Assembly: GCA_964370605.1 (NCBI GenBank)
Contig: CAYJJX010000008.1
Coordinates: forward strand, 1 to 64,000
DNA from: CAYJBH01 sp964370605
GTDB lineage: Bacteria; Bacillota; Clostridia; Oscillospirales; Ruminococcaceae
Direction: 5' to 3'
Length of the DNA: 64,000 nt
A program made the position numbers and the translations under genes. Below the pieces are notes generated by a model. The model had not been told where the DNA came from, searched no databases, and saw only the letters and a list, made by a program, of their open reading frames with translations. This document shows positions 7,894 through 16,552 of the stretch, piece by piece. The stretch's first letter is position 1, and each line of letters opens with the position of its first letter.

Positions 7894-8628
7894 TTACGCC
7901 GTAAATGTATTAACCAGCGAGGTTATTGGTATGGCAAGAATCATGGAACCTATCATACTTATAGGCATTGCAAAATCTTTCACCCACCTGATTTCATATT
8001 TTTTTACAAACACACCACAAATAATCATCAACATAGAGCTTGACAGCATAACAAAAACCGGTATCCATCCTTGAAGCCCTTCACTTACGTCGGCAAATAT
8101 CATGCCAAGGAACGCCGATATCATTCCGAGGAAAAGCGCATCCATGAAGATGCCTCCCCAGCGACTGTCCTTGTTTTTAAGTTTTATAAGGCCGCTCTCA
8201 ATTTTTTTACCGAAGATAGGCACCAGTATAAGGCTCGGAATGATTCCGAGTGTCATTACCCATGCTATAACCGCAAACACCGAGGGATCGGTGACCGTTT
8301 CGCTCATACTGGTACCGGTTGCGACGGCGGCGGCGGAGGCGGCGGGCAATTCATATGTAATTGCTCCGATCACCGAAAGACGAAGCCACGGAAGGGCAAA
8401 CCCCAAAAATTTCGAAAGAGAAAATATTCCAAGCAATATTGAAAGTGCCGGTGCAATACTGAACACTGCACTGGAGACAGCGGCTCGTCTCATGGTATCG
8501 GCCGAAATACCGAGACTTTTTCCTCTGCGCCATGCCCTTACGGTAAAAAATACCGACTGTGCAATCACAAACGCGATTACAATTGCAACAAGAACAAATA
8601 AATCAGGGTTGTTCGGTGAAAATCCCAT
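7894..8628 (-). CDS. DUF5058 family membrane protein
   Basis: Polytopic membrane protein of 244 residues with about six hydrophobic segments. The N-terminus LFVLVAIVIAFVIAQSVFFTVRAWRRG is characteristic of DUF5058 proteins. It has its own promoter and is the first gene of a run that continues to a second membrane protein and an M20 peptidase. Both membrane proteins share a central small-residue-rich loop, consistent with two halves of one carrier. Import of a peptide or acyl-amino acid that the peptidase then cleaves is an inference from context only. Confidence 0.75.
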   Translation of the reverse strand: MGFSPNNPDLFVLVAIVIAFVIAQSVFFTVRAWRRGKSLGISADTMRRAAVSSAVFSIAPALSILLGIFSLSKFLGFALPWLRLSVIGAITYELPAASAAAVATGTSMSETVTDPSVFAVIAWVMTLGIIPSLILVPIFGKKIESGLIKLKNKDSRWGGIFMDALFLGMISAFLGMIFADVSEGLQGWIPVFVMLSSSMLMIICGVFVKKYEIRWVKDFAMPISMIGSMILAIPITSLVNTFTA

Positions 8629-8660
8629 TCGCTTTCCTCCTCGTTTTATCGACTGAAAAA

Positions 8661-8689
8661 ATTATACTACGTTTTAAAAAAATTTGCAA
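8661..8689 (-). promoter_or_regulatory. Sigma-A promoter of the DUF5058-M20 peptidase unit
   Basis: Minus strand TTGCAA (8684-8689), 17-base spacer, TATAAT (8661-8666), with GAGGAGGAAA before the DUF5058 start. Confidence 0.75.
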
Positions 8690-8841
8690 ACCGAAATTGT
8701 TCCGCACCTCATATACAGAAAACAAATTTGAAACAAATGTACCCTTTCATTTAGAAAGAGCGCAGACAAATTGAAATGTAAGTTAAGCTGTTTTGTCCAA
8801 TTAAAATAGATTTTTTTTCAAAAAGAGTAATTAAACAATAG

Positions 8842-8877
8842 AAAAACGCTGAACCCAAAATCAAATTGGGTCCAGCG
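8842..8877 (-). terminator. Strong intrinsic terminator
   Basis: Stem CGCTGGACCCAA / TTGGGTTCAGCG (12 pairs with G-U), loop about seven bases, then TTTTTC on the minus strand. It lies more than 160 bases past the tRNA terminator, so it may end a separate minus-strand transcript covering the repeat region at 8887-9036. Confidence 0.75.
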
Positions 8878-8886
8878 GCGCGCTTG

Positions 8887-9036
8887 CAAGCTGTAGCCGA
8901 TAAGCGAACGCCTTTGTGCGGAAAAGGAGTTGTAGCATTAGTTTGATAATGCCCGCCTGGGAACGAACATAAACCGTACAAAGGTGTTAGCGTTAGCGTG
9001 CCTTTGTACGGAAAAGGAGCTGTAGCGCAGCGGTGT
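8887..9036. repeat. Unexplained repeat block between two terminators
   Basis: Two direct copies of a 26-base unit beginning CCTTTGT and ending TGTAGC (8911-8936 and 9001-9026, two mismatches, 90-base offset), plus an 11-base perfect inverted repeat CCGTACAAAGG (8974-8984) / CCTTTGTACGG (9001-9011) around a GTTAGC tandem. A third short echo (GCTGTAGCCGATAAGCG) is at 8890. No coding potential is apparent. It lies downstream of the tRNA gene. Confidence 0.6.
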
Positions 9037-9059
9037 GAGCAGTGATTTTTTTGCTATGC

Positions 9060-9095
9060 AAAAAAGCCGCTGTGAACTTAGTGAAGCTCACAGCG
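9060..9095 (-). terminator. Intrinsic terminator of tRNA-Arg
   Basis: Stem CGCTGTGA/TCACAGCG with a 12-base loop, followed by GCTTTTTTG on the minus strand, four bases after the tRNA 3' end. Confidence 0.85.
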
Positions 9096-9098
9096 ACG

Positions 9099-9175
9099 TG
9101 GTACGCCTGACTGGATTCGAACCAGCGGCACATGGCGTCGGAGGCCATTGCTCTATCCAGCTGAGCTACAGGCGC
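9099..9175 (-). tRNA. tRNA-Arg (anticodon CCG)
   Basis: A 77-base cloverleaf on the minus strand: acceptor GCGCCTG/CAGGCGT, D-arm AGCTCAGCTGGATAGAGC, anticodon stem GGC/GCC with loop CTCCGAC (anticodon CCG), T-loop GGTTCGAATCC, discriminator A and an encoded CCA end. It reads CGG arginine codons. It has its own promoter and terminator. Confidence 0.95.
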
Positions 9176-9194
9176 AAATGCTGATACAGTGCTC

Positions 9195-9223
9195 ATTATA
9201 CAGCTAAATCAACATAAAGTCAA
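9195..9223 (-). promoter_or_regulatory. Sigma-A promoter of tRNA-Arg
   Basis: Minus strand TTGACT (9218-9223), 17-base spacer, TATAAT (9195-9200), about 20 bases before the tRNA. Confidence 0.85.
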
Positions 9224-9244
9224 TGCAATCCTTGCAATGCAGAC

Positions 9245-9727
9245 CTATAATAATCGCAGTCGCTCCACAACTTTATAGAGCGGTAAACCAAGCACAAAGC
9301 ATGCAATCGCTTCACCGGCTGCCACCTGCAAACCGATAAGTATTGCTAGCGATGGGTCAAATCTGCCGATCTGGACATAGGACAGAACAATGCCCAAAAC
9401 AACTCCGTTAGCTACCACCGGACAAAAAGCCGATAGGATCGGAAGTTTCATAAACTTAACTTTGCGCAAAAGGTATCCGCCGGTCGCCGCAAGAAGTGTG
9501 GCACCGGTGCCAAAAAAAATGTCGATCATTCCGTAGGGACTGAAAAGATTTGTGATAAAACATCCGATCGTCACCCCTATTGCTCCCGGCACGGAAAATG
9601 CGCAAAGCAACATGAGAGCCTCGGAAAAACGCAGCTGAATCGGCCCGTAGGTCAGCGACGAAAATGCGAGCGAGACCACGATATAAAGCGCGGCAATTAT
9701 TGCGGTTTTTGTTATATTCTTTGTCAT
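9245..9727 (-). CDS. queT: Queuosine precursor transporter QueT family
   Basis: Small membrane protein of 160 residues, five to six membrane segments, of the QueT family that acts as the substrate-binding S component of ECF-type importers for preQ1/queuine. Family features: FSSLTYGPIQLRFSEALMLL near residue 22 and FSPYGMIDIFFGTGATLLA in the middle. Start: ATG 9727 eight bases after AAGGGG; the longer ORF to 9775 is not favoured. It follows trmL. No preQ1 riboswitch was seen in the 50-base gap, only a GC-rich palindrome TTGTGCC/GGCACAA at 9763-9778. Confidence 0.87.
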   Translation of the reverse strand: MTKNITKTAIIAALYIVVSLAFSSLTYGPIQLRFSEALMLLCAFSVPGAIGVTIGCFITNLFSPYGMIDIFFGTGATLLAATGGYLLRKVKFMKLPILSAFCPVVANGVVLGIVLSYVQIGRFDPSLAILIGLQVAAGEAIACFVLGLPLYKVVERLRLL

Positions 9728-9784
9728 AATTTGTATCCCCTTCATAAAAACAGTCATATTATTGTGCCCCGGCACAATTTCATC

Positions 9785-10267
9785 TTATTCAAATCGTTGT
9801 TGTTTCGAAAATTCTCCTGCAAATCCTTGTTGTCTGAGCTGTTCAAACACTGCCACGGCTACCGAATTTGAAAGATTAAGGCTCCTCGCTTTCTCTATCA
9901 TCGGAATACGCGCCGTTCGATCTTTATGCCGCTCCAACAGCTCTTCCGGAAGTCCTTTGTCTTCTCGTCCAAACACAAGATATGTGTTGTCATCGAGCCT
10001 AAAATCGGTATAAATCCGTCGAGACTTTGTCGTGAAGAAAAGCGGTTTTGCATCGGGATTTTGCTCTTCAAACTGCCTATAATTGTCATAGTATGTAATA
10101 TCCAACAGCGACCAATAGTCAAGTCCGGCGCGTTTTAGCTTTTTATCATCAATCTCGAAACCGAGCGGGCGAATAAGGTGAAGTCGCGCGCCCGTTGCGG
10201 CACAGGTTCGTGCAATATTCCCGGTGTTCTGCGGTATCTGTGGTTCAACCAAAACTATATTCACCAC
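9785..10267 (-). CDS. trmL: tRNA (cytidine/uridine-34-2'-O)-methyltransferase
   Basis: SPOUT-class methyltransferase that methylates the ribose of the wobble base of tRNA-Leu. The protein starts MVNIVLVEPQIPQNTGNIAR, the family's N-terminal motif, and contains VFGREDKGLPEE and the C-terminal MIEKARSLNLSNSVAVAVFE knot motif. The longest ORF starts at 10420, but its extra residues are read through a structured leader; GTG 10267 is 12 bases after AAGAAAGGA and fits the family's usual length of about 160. It lies in a minus-strand run with pdxY upstream and queT downstream. Confidence 0.92.
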   Translation of the reverse strand: MVNIVLVEPQIPQNTGNIARTCAATGARLHLIRPLGFEIDDKKLKRAGLDYWSLLDITYYDNYRQFEEQNPDAKPLFFTTKSRRIYTDFRLDDNTYLVFGREDKGLPEELLERHKDRTARIPMIEKARSLNLSNSVAVAVFEQLRQQGFAGEFSKQQRFE

Positions 10268-10279
10268 TTTTGTGACCAT

Positions 10280-10356
10280 TCCTTTCTTAAGGTTTTGTCC
10301 GGTTTTGTCACTCAAGTGACAAAATTCAAACGCATTCCGTTTGAAAGGAACAAAAC
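10280..10356 (-). promoter_or_regulatory. Structured intercistronic leader, copy C (best example)
   Basis: mRNA sense: GTTTTGTTCC (10347-10356), hairpin TTCAAACG/CGTTTGAA (10325-10345), hairpin TTTTGTCACT/AGTGACAAAA (10303-10324), GGACAAAACC (10291-10300), then AAGAAAGGAATGGTCA. The outer strands pair over nine bases with one bulge, giving a three-way junction. It is in the gap between pdxY and trmL. Confidence 0.78.
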
Positions 10357-10446
10357 TTAGTTTTTGAAAACTTGTTTTCCAAACTTGACTTGCCTTTTCA
10401 TTGCCGTTATCTTTTGACACTCTGCCTTTTCCATCGATTATACAAA

Positions 10447-11277
10447 CTAATCTTTTAGTCGTGCAAGAAACTGTTCGAATTGCAAGCCGTTTCGCCGCTC
10501 AGATCCCGACTTGGCAGTCGCGACAATGACAGAACTTGTAAAATCTGCCGCCGCCCTCACCGCCATATCAATGTCACAGCCGGAAATCATTTTGCCGACC
10601 AAAACCGCTCCAAACACGTCTCCGCTACCATGAAAACCGCCGTCTGATTTGACCAATTCAGTAAAATAGTCTCCCCTCTTTTTGCCGGTGACATAAATAC
10701 ATCCGATACTATTTTCGTCAAAACTCACACCTTTGAGCACAATCTGCCGAGCACCGAGTCCACAAAGTCCCTCGAGCAGGCTATCAATAAACTGCAATCG
10801 ATGCGGAGGCGCTTCATACGGTATACCCAGCAACAGACACGCTTCGGTAATGTTTGGAAGCAACACGTCGGCAAAATTCGCAAGCCTGCGCATACCGTCT
10901 ACCATCTCTCTCGGCACACTGTTATAAAGCTTTCCTCCGTCCCCCATGACCGGATCAACAAACACCTTTGAGGCCTGTGAGCGAAGCAACGAAAACAATT
11001 CCGGCAACAGCTCACACTGCTTTGAAGAGCCTAGGTATCCGGTATAGATACCGTCAAACACTATTCCTTCATCGTTCCAATGTCGAGCAATCGGCAACAT
11101 GTCGTCGGTCAAATCTCGTTTGAGTGGCTGTTTGAAACCGCCGGTATGCGTCGAGAGGATCGAGGTCGGAACGACACCGCAGTTGACACCGCAACCGCTT
11201 ATTATCGGCAACACCACACCCAGTGAACACCTGCCAAAACAGGAAAGGTCGTGAACTGCGGCTACTCTGCGTTCCAT
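10447..11277 (-). CDS. pdxY: Pyridoxal/pyridoxamine kinase
   Basis: Phosphorylates pyridoxal or pyridoxamine with ATP to salvage vitamin B6. It is 276 residues, with the PfkB/ribokinase fold. N-terminal VAAVHDLSCFGRCSL and TSILSTHTGGF are typical of the clostridial pyridoxamine kinase group; FVDPVMGDGGKLY is the ATP-site strand and GSGDVFGAVLVG (about 217) holds the catalytic Asp. It ends before leader C and starts six bases after murC. Substrate preference between pyridoxal and pyridoxamine cannot be read from the sequence. Confidence 0.9.
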   Translation of the reverse strand: MERRVAAVHDLSCFGRCSLGVVLPIISGCGVNCGVVPTSILSTHTGGFKQPLKRDLTDDMLPIARHWNDEGIVFDGIYTGYLGSSKQCELLPELFSLLRSQASKVFVDPVMGDGGKLYNSVPREMVDGMRRLANFADVLLPNITEACLLLGIPYEAPPHRLQFIDSLLEGLCGLGARQIVLKGVSFDENSIGCIYVTGKKRGDYFTELVKSDGGFHGSGDVFGAVLVGKMISGCDIDMAVRAAADFTSSVIVATAKSGSERRNGLQFEQFLARLKD

Positions 11278-11283
11278 GAATTT

Positions 11284-12666
11284 TTACTCTCCCTTTTCCT
11301 CTAACTTTTTCACGAGCATGTTTGCCGCTTTATAGATATCGCCGCATCCGAGTGAAATCACGAGGTCACCGCTTTGAACCCTTTGGCTCAAATACTCGAC
11401 CGACTGCTGAAAAGTCTCACACCAATCGCATCCAATCGCCTTTGCAAGCATGTCGGCGGTAATGTCTCCCGGATCCACCTCACGACCACCCATAATCTCG
11501 GTCAAAAGAACGACATCGGCAATCTTTAGTGCCTCAACAAATTCATCGAACAACAATTTTGTTCTCGAGTAGGTGAATGGCTGATGCAGTGCGATCACAC
11601 GCTTATAGTTGAGCTGTTTCACTGCCTCAAGTGTTGCCTTGACCTCGGCGGGATGATGTGCATAATCGTCCGCAACGGTCACACCGTCCACCGTTGCCAA
11701 AATCTCAAAGCGTCTGCCTGCACCTTTGAAAGCCTCGATACCCTTTTTGATATCGGCAAAACTCATCTCCTCACAGATTCCTATCGCTACCGCCGTGAGT
11801 GCATTATAAATATTATGTCGGCCCGGCACCGAAAGTGTTATTCTTCCAACAGGGTTTGCGAGATGATGCACCTCAAAACTATAAAAACCACTCGGCTCAA
11901 CACGCACATCGACCGCGCGAACATGACAGCCGTCGCCCGTTCCGAATGTCATCACCTCTTTGTCGGTACCCTCTATTACCTCCAAGGTATTCTCATCGTC
12001 ACCGTTGGCAATGATGAGTCGTTCAGCACTGTGTGCAAAGCTACGAAACGACTGCTTGAGATTTTCCATCGTGCCGAAAAAGTCAAGGTGATCCCGGTCT
12101 ATATTGAGAATTATGGCCGTAGTCGGGTGGAGTTGCAAAAAAGTGTTAGAAAACTCACACGATTCCACCACGATGGAATCGGTGGTGCCGTGCTTGCCGT
12201 AGCTGTTGATATACGGCAGTTTTCCGCCTATGACTGCGGCATAATCTATATCACTCATCAAAAGCATCTGCGTTATCATCGAGGTCGCGGTCGTTTTCCC
12301 ATGTGTGCCTGCAACGCATACCCGTACCCGATAACGATCGGCTACGGCGCCCAACATCACACTGCGCTCGACGCATCGAATGCCTTTCGCTTTTGCCTCT
12401 TCCATCTCGACGTTTCCGGGGAGTAGCGCAGCGGTATAGACGACAAGGTCTGCACCGTGCACACATTGTGCCTTATGCGGAATTTGCACCTCGATTCCAA
12501 GCTTTCGAAGTATGTCTATCGTGCTACCCTCGTTTATATCGCTTCCGGTTATCTGAAAACCGAATCCGTTCAGTATTTCGGCAAGCGGCAACATACCGGA
12601 GCCGCCGATTCCGATAAAGTGCACTCTCTTGATACCGCTAAGCAGATCATTCTTGTTCATAGCCAT
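11284..12666 (-). CDS. murC: UDP-N-acetylmuramate--L-alanine ligase
   Basis: Cytoplasmic Mur ligase that adds L-alanine to UDP-MurNAc in peptidoglycan synthesis. It is 460 residues, the normal size. N-terminal UDP-binding GIGGSGM (about 19), the ATP loop GTHGKTT (about 120), the carbamoylated-lysine region, and the C-terminal ADDYAHHPAEVKATL block are all present. A TATAAT box at 12697-12702 on the minus strand is the likely promoter. It is the first gene of murC-pdxY-trmL-queT. Confidence 0.95.
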   Translation of the reverse strand: MAMNKNDLLSGIKRVHFIGIGGSGMLPLAEILNGFGFQITGSDINEGSTIDILRKLGIEVQIPHKAQCVHGADLVVYTAALLPGNVEMEEAKAKGIRCVERSVMLGAVADRYRVRVCVAGTHGKTTATSMITQMLLMSDIDYAAVIGGKLPYINSYGKHGTTDSIVVESCEFSNTFLQLHPTTAIILNIDRDHLDFFGTMENLKQSFRSFAHSAERLIIANGDDENTLEVIEGTDKEVMTFGTGDGCHVRAVDVRVEPSGFYSFEVHHLANPVGRITLSVPGRHNIYNALTAVAIGICEEMSFADIKKGIEAFKGAGRRFEILATVDGVTVADDYAHHPAEVKATLEAVKQLNYKRVIALHQPFTYSRTKLLFDEFVEALKIADVVLLTEIMGGREVDPGDITADMLAKAIGCDWCETFQQSVEYLSQRVQSGDLVISLGCGDIYKAANMLVKKLEEKGE

Positions 12667-12792
12667 GTCAGCCTTTCAAATTTATCTTTTGTTACTATTA
12701 TATAGCAAACACAAATAAAAATAAACAGTTTTTTGCACACGGCGATATATTTTATCAAAACTTCGGTCTAAAAGACAGTGGTCAAAAGTCGA

Positions 12793-12821
12793 TTGACATT
12801 TGTCCCAAATACCGTTACAAT
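12793..12821 (+). promoter_or_regulatory. Sigma-A promoter of the large membrane protein
   Basis: TTGACA (12793-12798), 17-base spacer, TACAAT (12816-12821). Because the transcript must start near 12828, the in-frame TTG at 12800 cannot be the start of the downstream gene. Confidence 0.85.
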
Positions 12822-12856
12822 TGGAAGGACAGATAATAAATCACGGTTCTCCTCAC

Positions 12857-14680
12857 ATGATTGACAGGATTTTAAGGTCACGGCCTATTATAATTGTCGC
12901 CGTCGTCACACTCTGCTGTTTCCTTCTATGGAGCGGCGGTTCGGTTGTTGCGGCGGCGAGCGTTGCATTTGTCGTCGTGTTCTGTATAATATTACCCGGG
13001 GTTTTTATTTGTCTTTCCTGCAATCAAAAAGAAAATATTCTTCCGAGTGCCTTTGTCGTCGGCTCTGCCGTTTTCGCTCTTTGCTATCTTTTTTCGCTTT
13101 TGAGCGAAGTTTTTGCAGTATTTTACGGCGTGCCGCTCCTGCTTGGTGCTCTGGGTCTTTTCAAGCTTTTCGGCGGCGAGTATCGTCCTGAAATACACCG
13201 CCACTGGCTAGCGTTGTCGATTCCTGTTTTACTCTTTGCTATATCGACCCTTCCTATGGTTGCACTGCCGAAATTCGATCTTGTGCCTCTCGCCGATTCT
13301 TCGGTCTATCAAAAGGCGGCAGAAGCGGTCTTGTTGCTGCCGAGCGAGTCGATAGTTTCCTCCCCACCTCAAACCATTGAATTCCTTGACCTTTTGAGTG
13401 CCGCCGTCAGCCATTTTGTCGGCGTGCCGGTATATGACACCGTTGCATTCTATCTGCCTCTTTTTCTTCTCTGCCTTTCGGCTATTTCGGTCTATAATCT
13501 TGCCGATCGATATCTAAAAAATCGACATCGTGCACTGCTTGCGACACTTGTTTTCTTTTTCGCCTCTCCGCTTTGTATTCCGATGCTGGACGATGGCTTT
13601 TTTGCGAGCGAACGACTGATTGTCTCGCCTGAATACAGCTTTTTGCTCATTGCATTTATTGCCGCTTTGCTATCAATGTCTGCCGCGATAACAAAGACCA
13701 CTGGCTCACGACTTTATTCTCTCACGACATTGTTGCCAAGCCTCGGCGTCTTTTGTATCCTCTGTATCACATTGCCTCTCTATGCCGCTTTTCTCCTTCT
13801 CATTATCTTTTCTATCGCCCTCATTTACACCTTCACCGGACGATTTTATCTGCGTATTTACTGCCTTTTACTTGGATTCGGTGCGCTATTTGCCCTGCTG
13901 TGCCGTGATTTTGTCGCTACCATAACATTTGTTGAGCAGTTTGAGATAAGCGAACTTTTTGATCAACTTCTTCGCAACAGTTATACCTCTTCTATCGTCG
14001 TCTACTATATTCTGCTCCCGATCACAATAATACTCAGCATTATCATGGTTGTCTTTCCTATCATGCTCCCTCTTCTTTCGGAAGGCCGAAAGTCAATAAC
14101 GAATCTTCGTGGCAGCGGAATGTTGCGTATCAGTTTTTTACTCCTGTCCTCTTTTGGACTTTTGGCAACATTTTTCCTGCAAAATGCCTTTACACCTATG
14201 ATCGTCGTAATATTTGCAGTCGGATCGGTGACAATATTTCGCTCCTTCGCACGAAAAAAAGGTGCACTTGCCGTTGTCTTCGTGGTGCTGAGTGTTGCTG
14301 TCGGTGCATTTAACCTTTCGGTAAAAATCTATGAGGGTACCGTCCTGCAACTGCAGGGGTTCGGTTATATTGAATATGACGAACAGGAGATGATGGATCC
14401 CCAGCTTTTGAATGCACTCTACTATATCCGAGACAACACCGACGATGCCGCCCTGCTGATGACCGATTACGAGGGTGGCTATGAGGCAACCGCACTTTCT
14501 CAACGACGCTTCGTCGAACCGTCAGAGCGTGTATTTGACGGCAATCTTGCCGATGAAACCTTGCGCGAAACACTTTTGCAACACGATGTTGACTATCTGC
14601 TCGCAGAAGGTTCTCCGGAGCGGTTTGACAGTCTCACAATACTGTATGAATCGGGCGAATACACCGTATTCGGACTATAA
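12857..14680 (+). CDS. Large polytopic membrane protein of unknown function
   Basis: About 607 residues with roughly 12 or more hydrophobic segments and a soluble C-terminal tail of about 120 residues ending in LLAEGSPERFDSLTILYESG. The layout (many membrane segments, then a small extracytoplasmic tail with a phrase like DAALLMTDYEGGYEATALSQRR) resembles membrane glycosyltransferase-like proteins of the GT-C/DUF6541 kind, but no catalytic motif was recognised. Start: ATG 12857 chosen because the strong promoter at 12793-12821 rules out upstream starts; there is no clear ribosome binding site. Monocistronic, followed by tagI with a 29-base gap. Confidence 0.75.
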   Translation: MIDRILRSRPIIIVAVVTLCCFLLWSGGSVVAAASVAFVVVFCIILPGVFICLSCNQKENILPSAFVVGSAVFALCYLFSLLSEVFAVFYGVPLLLGALGLFKLFGGEYRPEIHRHWLALSIPVLLFAISTLPMVALPKFDLVPLADSSVYQKAAEAVLLLPSESIVSSPPQTIEFLDLLSAAVSHFVGVPVYDTVAFYLPLFLLCLSAISVYNLADRYLKNRHRALLATLVFFFASPLCIPMLDDGFFASERLIVSPEYSFLLIAFIAALLSMSAAITKTTGSRLYSLTTLLPSLGVFCILCITLPLYAAFLLLIIFSIALIYTFTGRFYLRIYCLLLGFGALFALLCRDFVATITFVEQFEISELFDQLLRNSYTSSIVVYYILLPITIILSIIMVVFPIMLPLLSEGRKSITNLRGSGMLRISFLLLSSFGLLATFFLQNAFTPMIVVIFAVGSVTIFRSFARKKGALAVVFVVLSVAVGAFNLSVKIYEGTVLQLQGFGYIEYDEQEMMDPQLLNALYYIRDNTDDAALLMTDYEGGYEATALSQRRFVEPSERVFDGNLADETLRETLLQHDVDYLLAEGSPERFDSLTILYESGEYTVFGL

Positions 14681-14709
14681 GAATAAATCATAAAAGGACT
14701 AAAGCAATT

Positions 14710-15276
14710 ATGAAAAGATGCCACTGGCCAAACCTTGAAAACTCACAGACTTATATCGACTACCACGACAATGAATGGGGGATTGCATCGCGTGACGATG
14801 CACATCTTTTCGAAATGTTTGTGCTGGAAAGTTTTCATTGCGGCCTATCTTGGTTGTTGATACTAAAAAAGCGTGCCGCTTTTCGAGTGGCATTCGATAA
14901 TTTTGATGCCGCTAAAATATCGCAATACGACGATGAAAAAATTGCACAGCTTCTGGAAAACAAAGACATTGTCCGTAACAGGGCAAAGATAGTCGCCACC
15001 ATCCAAAATGCCAAGGCATATCTTGCGGTGGTGGAAGAGTTCGGAAGTTTTTCAAAATATCTTTGGAGTTTTACCGACAACAAGGTAGTCTACTACCCGT
15101 TTGACGGGATAACCACCCGAAACGAGCTGTCGGACAGGGTCGCAAAAGATCTAAAAAAACGTGGATTCAAATTCATGGGTACAGTGACCTGCTTTTCCTA
15201 TCTCGAGGCGGTCGGAATAATGAACGATCACGCCCCATATTGTTTCAAATATGTAGAACCGGATAAACGACAGTAA
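14710..15276 (+). CDS. tag: DNA-3-methyladenine glycosylase I
   Basis: Base-excision repair enzyme that removes 3-methyladenine from DNA. It is 188 residues, the usual length. It starts MKRCHWPN with the zinc-ligand Cys4; a His follows near 19 (YHDNEWG) and the last two ligands are in DHAPYCF near the C-terminus. The catalytic region FVLESFHCGLSWLLILKKR is intact. It follows the large membrane protein on the same strand and may be cotranscribed. Confidence 0.95.
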   Translation: MKRCHWPNLENSQTYIDYHDNEWGIASRDDAHLFEMFVLESFHCGLSWLLILKKRAAFRVAFDNFDAAKISQYDDEKIAQLLENKDIVRNRAKIVATIQNAKAYLAVVEEFGSFSKYLWSFTDNKVVYYPFDGITTRNELSDRVAKDLKKRGFKFMGTVTCFSYLEAVGIMNDHAPYCFKYVEPDKRQ

Positions 15277-15457
15277 AATAATCAAAAGAGCACCCAAAAA
15301 CCACAAAATATCTCTAAATGCCAAATCCGATGAATATGCAAATTGCGCTCACAATGCAGATCTCGCCTTATACAAACGTCTTTTCAAGGTTGTTTGTCAA
15401 AGGAGCCCTAGCGATAACTGCCTCTCATAGGCGTCAAACTTTTCCGACAACCTACTC

Positions 15458-16228
15458 TTACTTCAAACGTATAGACACCTCGCCGCAAAAGAGTTTTTTC
15501 TCGACGCCATCGTCACATCTAAGAATAAGATTGCACCTTTCGTCCATGTCAACGACATGTGCCGAATATGTCTCGTTGCCCTGTGATACGTTGATATCTC
15601 GACCGATGACAATGCTTCGATCCCGATACTGTCGGGCGATTTCTACACGGTCAAACTCATTGTAAAGCGCAAAGAAATTATTCAGTAGCTCTGCTAAAAA
15701 GCGGTTTGTCATGCCCGGATCGGTTTCATGGAATACAGCACCAGCAATGTCGGCAATGTCCTGTGCAAAACCGTCTTTCGGACAAGACAGATTGACTCCG
15801 ATGCCGAGCACCGCATATTCCGATGCACCACTCGGCGTCAGTGCTCCAATAGTCAAGATACCGCACACCTTTTTCCCGAAGAGCAATATATCATTCACCC
15901 ACTTTATCCCCGGTTTTTCTGTGGTGAGGCGCTCAATGGTCATACAGACCGCAACGGCGGCGATCACGGTGATAAAACCGACTTCAGTGCCGTCAAGTTT
16001 GGGTTTCAGCAATATACTGGTATAAAGTCCACTCTCGGGCGAGTGAAATTTGCGTCCGAAACGTCCTTGCCCCTCGCTTTGACTCTGCGCTGCAATCACC
16101 AGCCCCTCCGGCTCGTCTCGATTTTCTTTCGCTATGGTATTGGTAGATCCAACGCATTCAAAAAGACGAAAACGCAGATCGTTTTCGCAAACGAGATAAG
16201 AGCGTATCTCTCTTTCCGAAAGATTCAT
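15458..16228 (-). CDS. birA: Biotin--[acetyl-CoA-carboxylase] ligase (monofunctional)
   Basis: Activates biotin as biotinyl-AMP and attaches it to a carboxylase subunit. It is 256 residues and lacks the N-terminal helix-turn-helix of repressor-type BirA, so it is probably an enzyme only. Motifs: ECVGSTNTIAKE, GQGRFGRKF (biotinyl-AMP loop; GRGRRGR in classical enzymes), GIKWVNDILLFGKKVCGIL, and a C-terminal SH3-like barrel. Convergent with tag across a 180-base gap in which no clear terminator was seen. Confidence 0.93.
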   Translation of the reverse strand: MNLSEREIRSYLVCENDLRFRLFECVGSTNTIAKENRDEPEGLVIAAQSQSEGQGRFGRKFHSPESGLYTSILLKPKLDGTEVGFITVIAAVAVCMTIERLTTEKPGIKWVNDILLFGKKVCGILTIGALTPSGASEYAVLGIGVNLSCPKDGFAQDIADIAGAVFHETDPGMTNRFLAELLNNFFALYNEFDRVEIARQYRDRSIVIGRDINVSQGNETYSAHVVDMDERCNLILRCDDGVEKKLFCGEVSIRLK

Positions 16229-16471
16229 AATTAATTCCTCTTTTTCGTAAATTTCTTGCCGCCCATTTTGCGGCCTTTAGTCGAGAACAAACTCACAATA
16301 ATCAAGATGGTTGACTACGGCACAATGCTAATGGCTAACAATCCTGATTCTAAACTCCAAAAACGGAACATTTCACAGTCATTGTACCATACTTTTTTAT
16401 GTTTGCCAATGATAAGCCTTTATAGTCGAACTATGGAGGTTAAAACATAACAAAATATTACATTAAAAAAC

Positions 16472-16500
16472 TTGCGTTTTGCTACAATTTTGTATATAAT
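16472..16500 (+). promoter_or_regulatory. Sigma-A promoter of darA-holB-ricT
   Basis: TTGCGT (16472-16477), 17-base spacer, TATAAT (16495-16500). A leader of about 135 bases follows before darA. Confidence 0.8.
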
Positions 16501-16552
16501 GGTAATATAGATGTTTATGGAGAGATGACTTTCAGTGCTTCACGGTGCTTAT

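Noticed and set aside
9728..9784. preQ1 riboswitch before queT
   Set aside because: The gap is short and lacks the preQ1 aptamer tail sequence; only a GC-rich palindrome is present.
11584..12426. 280-codon plus-strand frame opposite murC
   Set aside because: Shadow of murC; low-complexity His/Arg/Cys-rich product.
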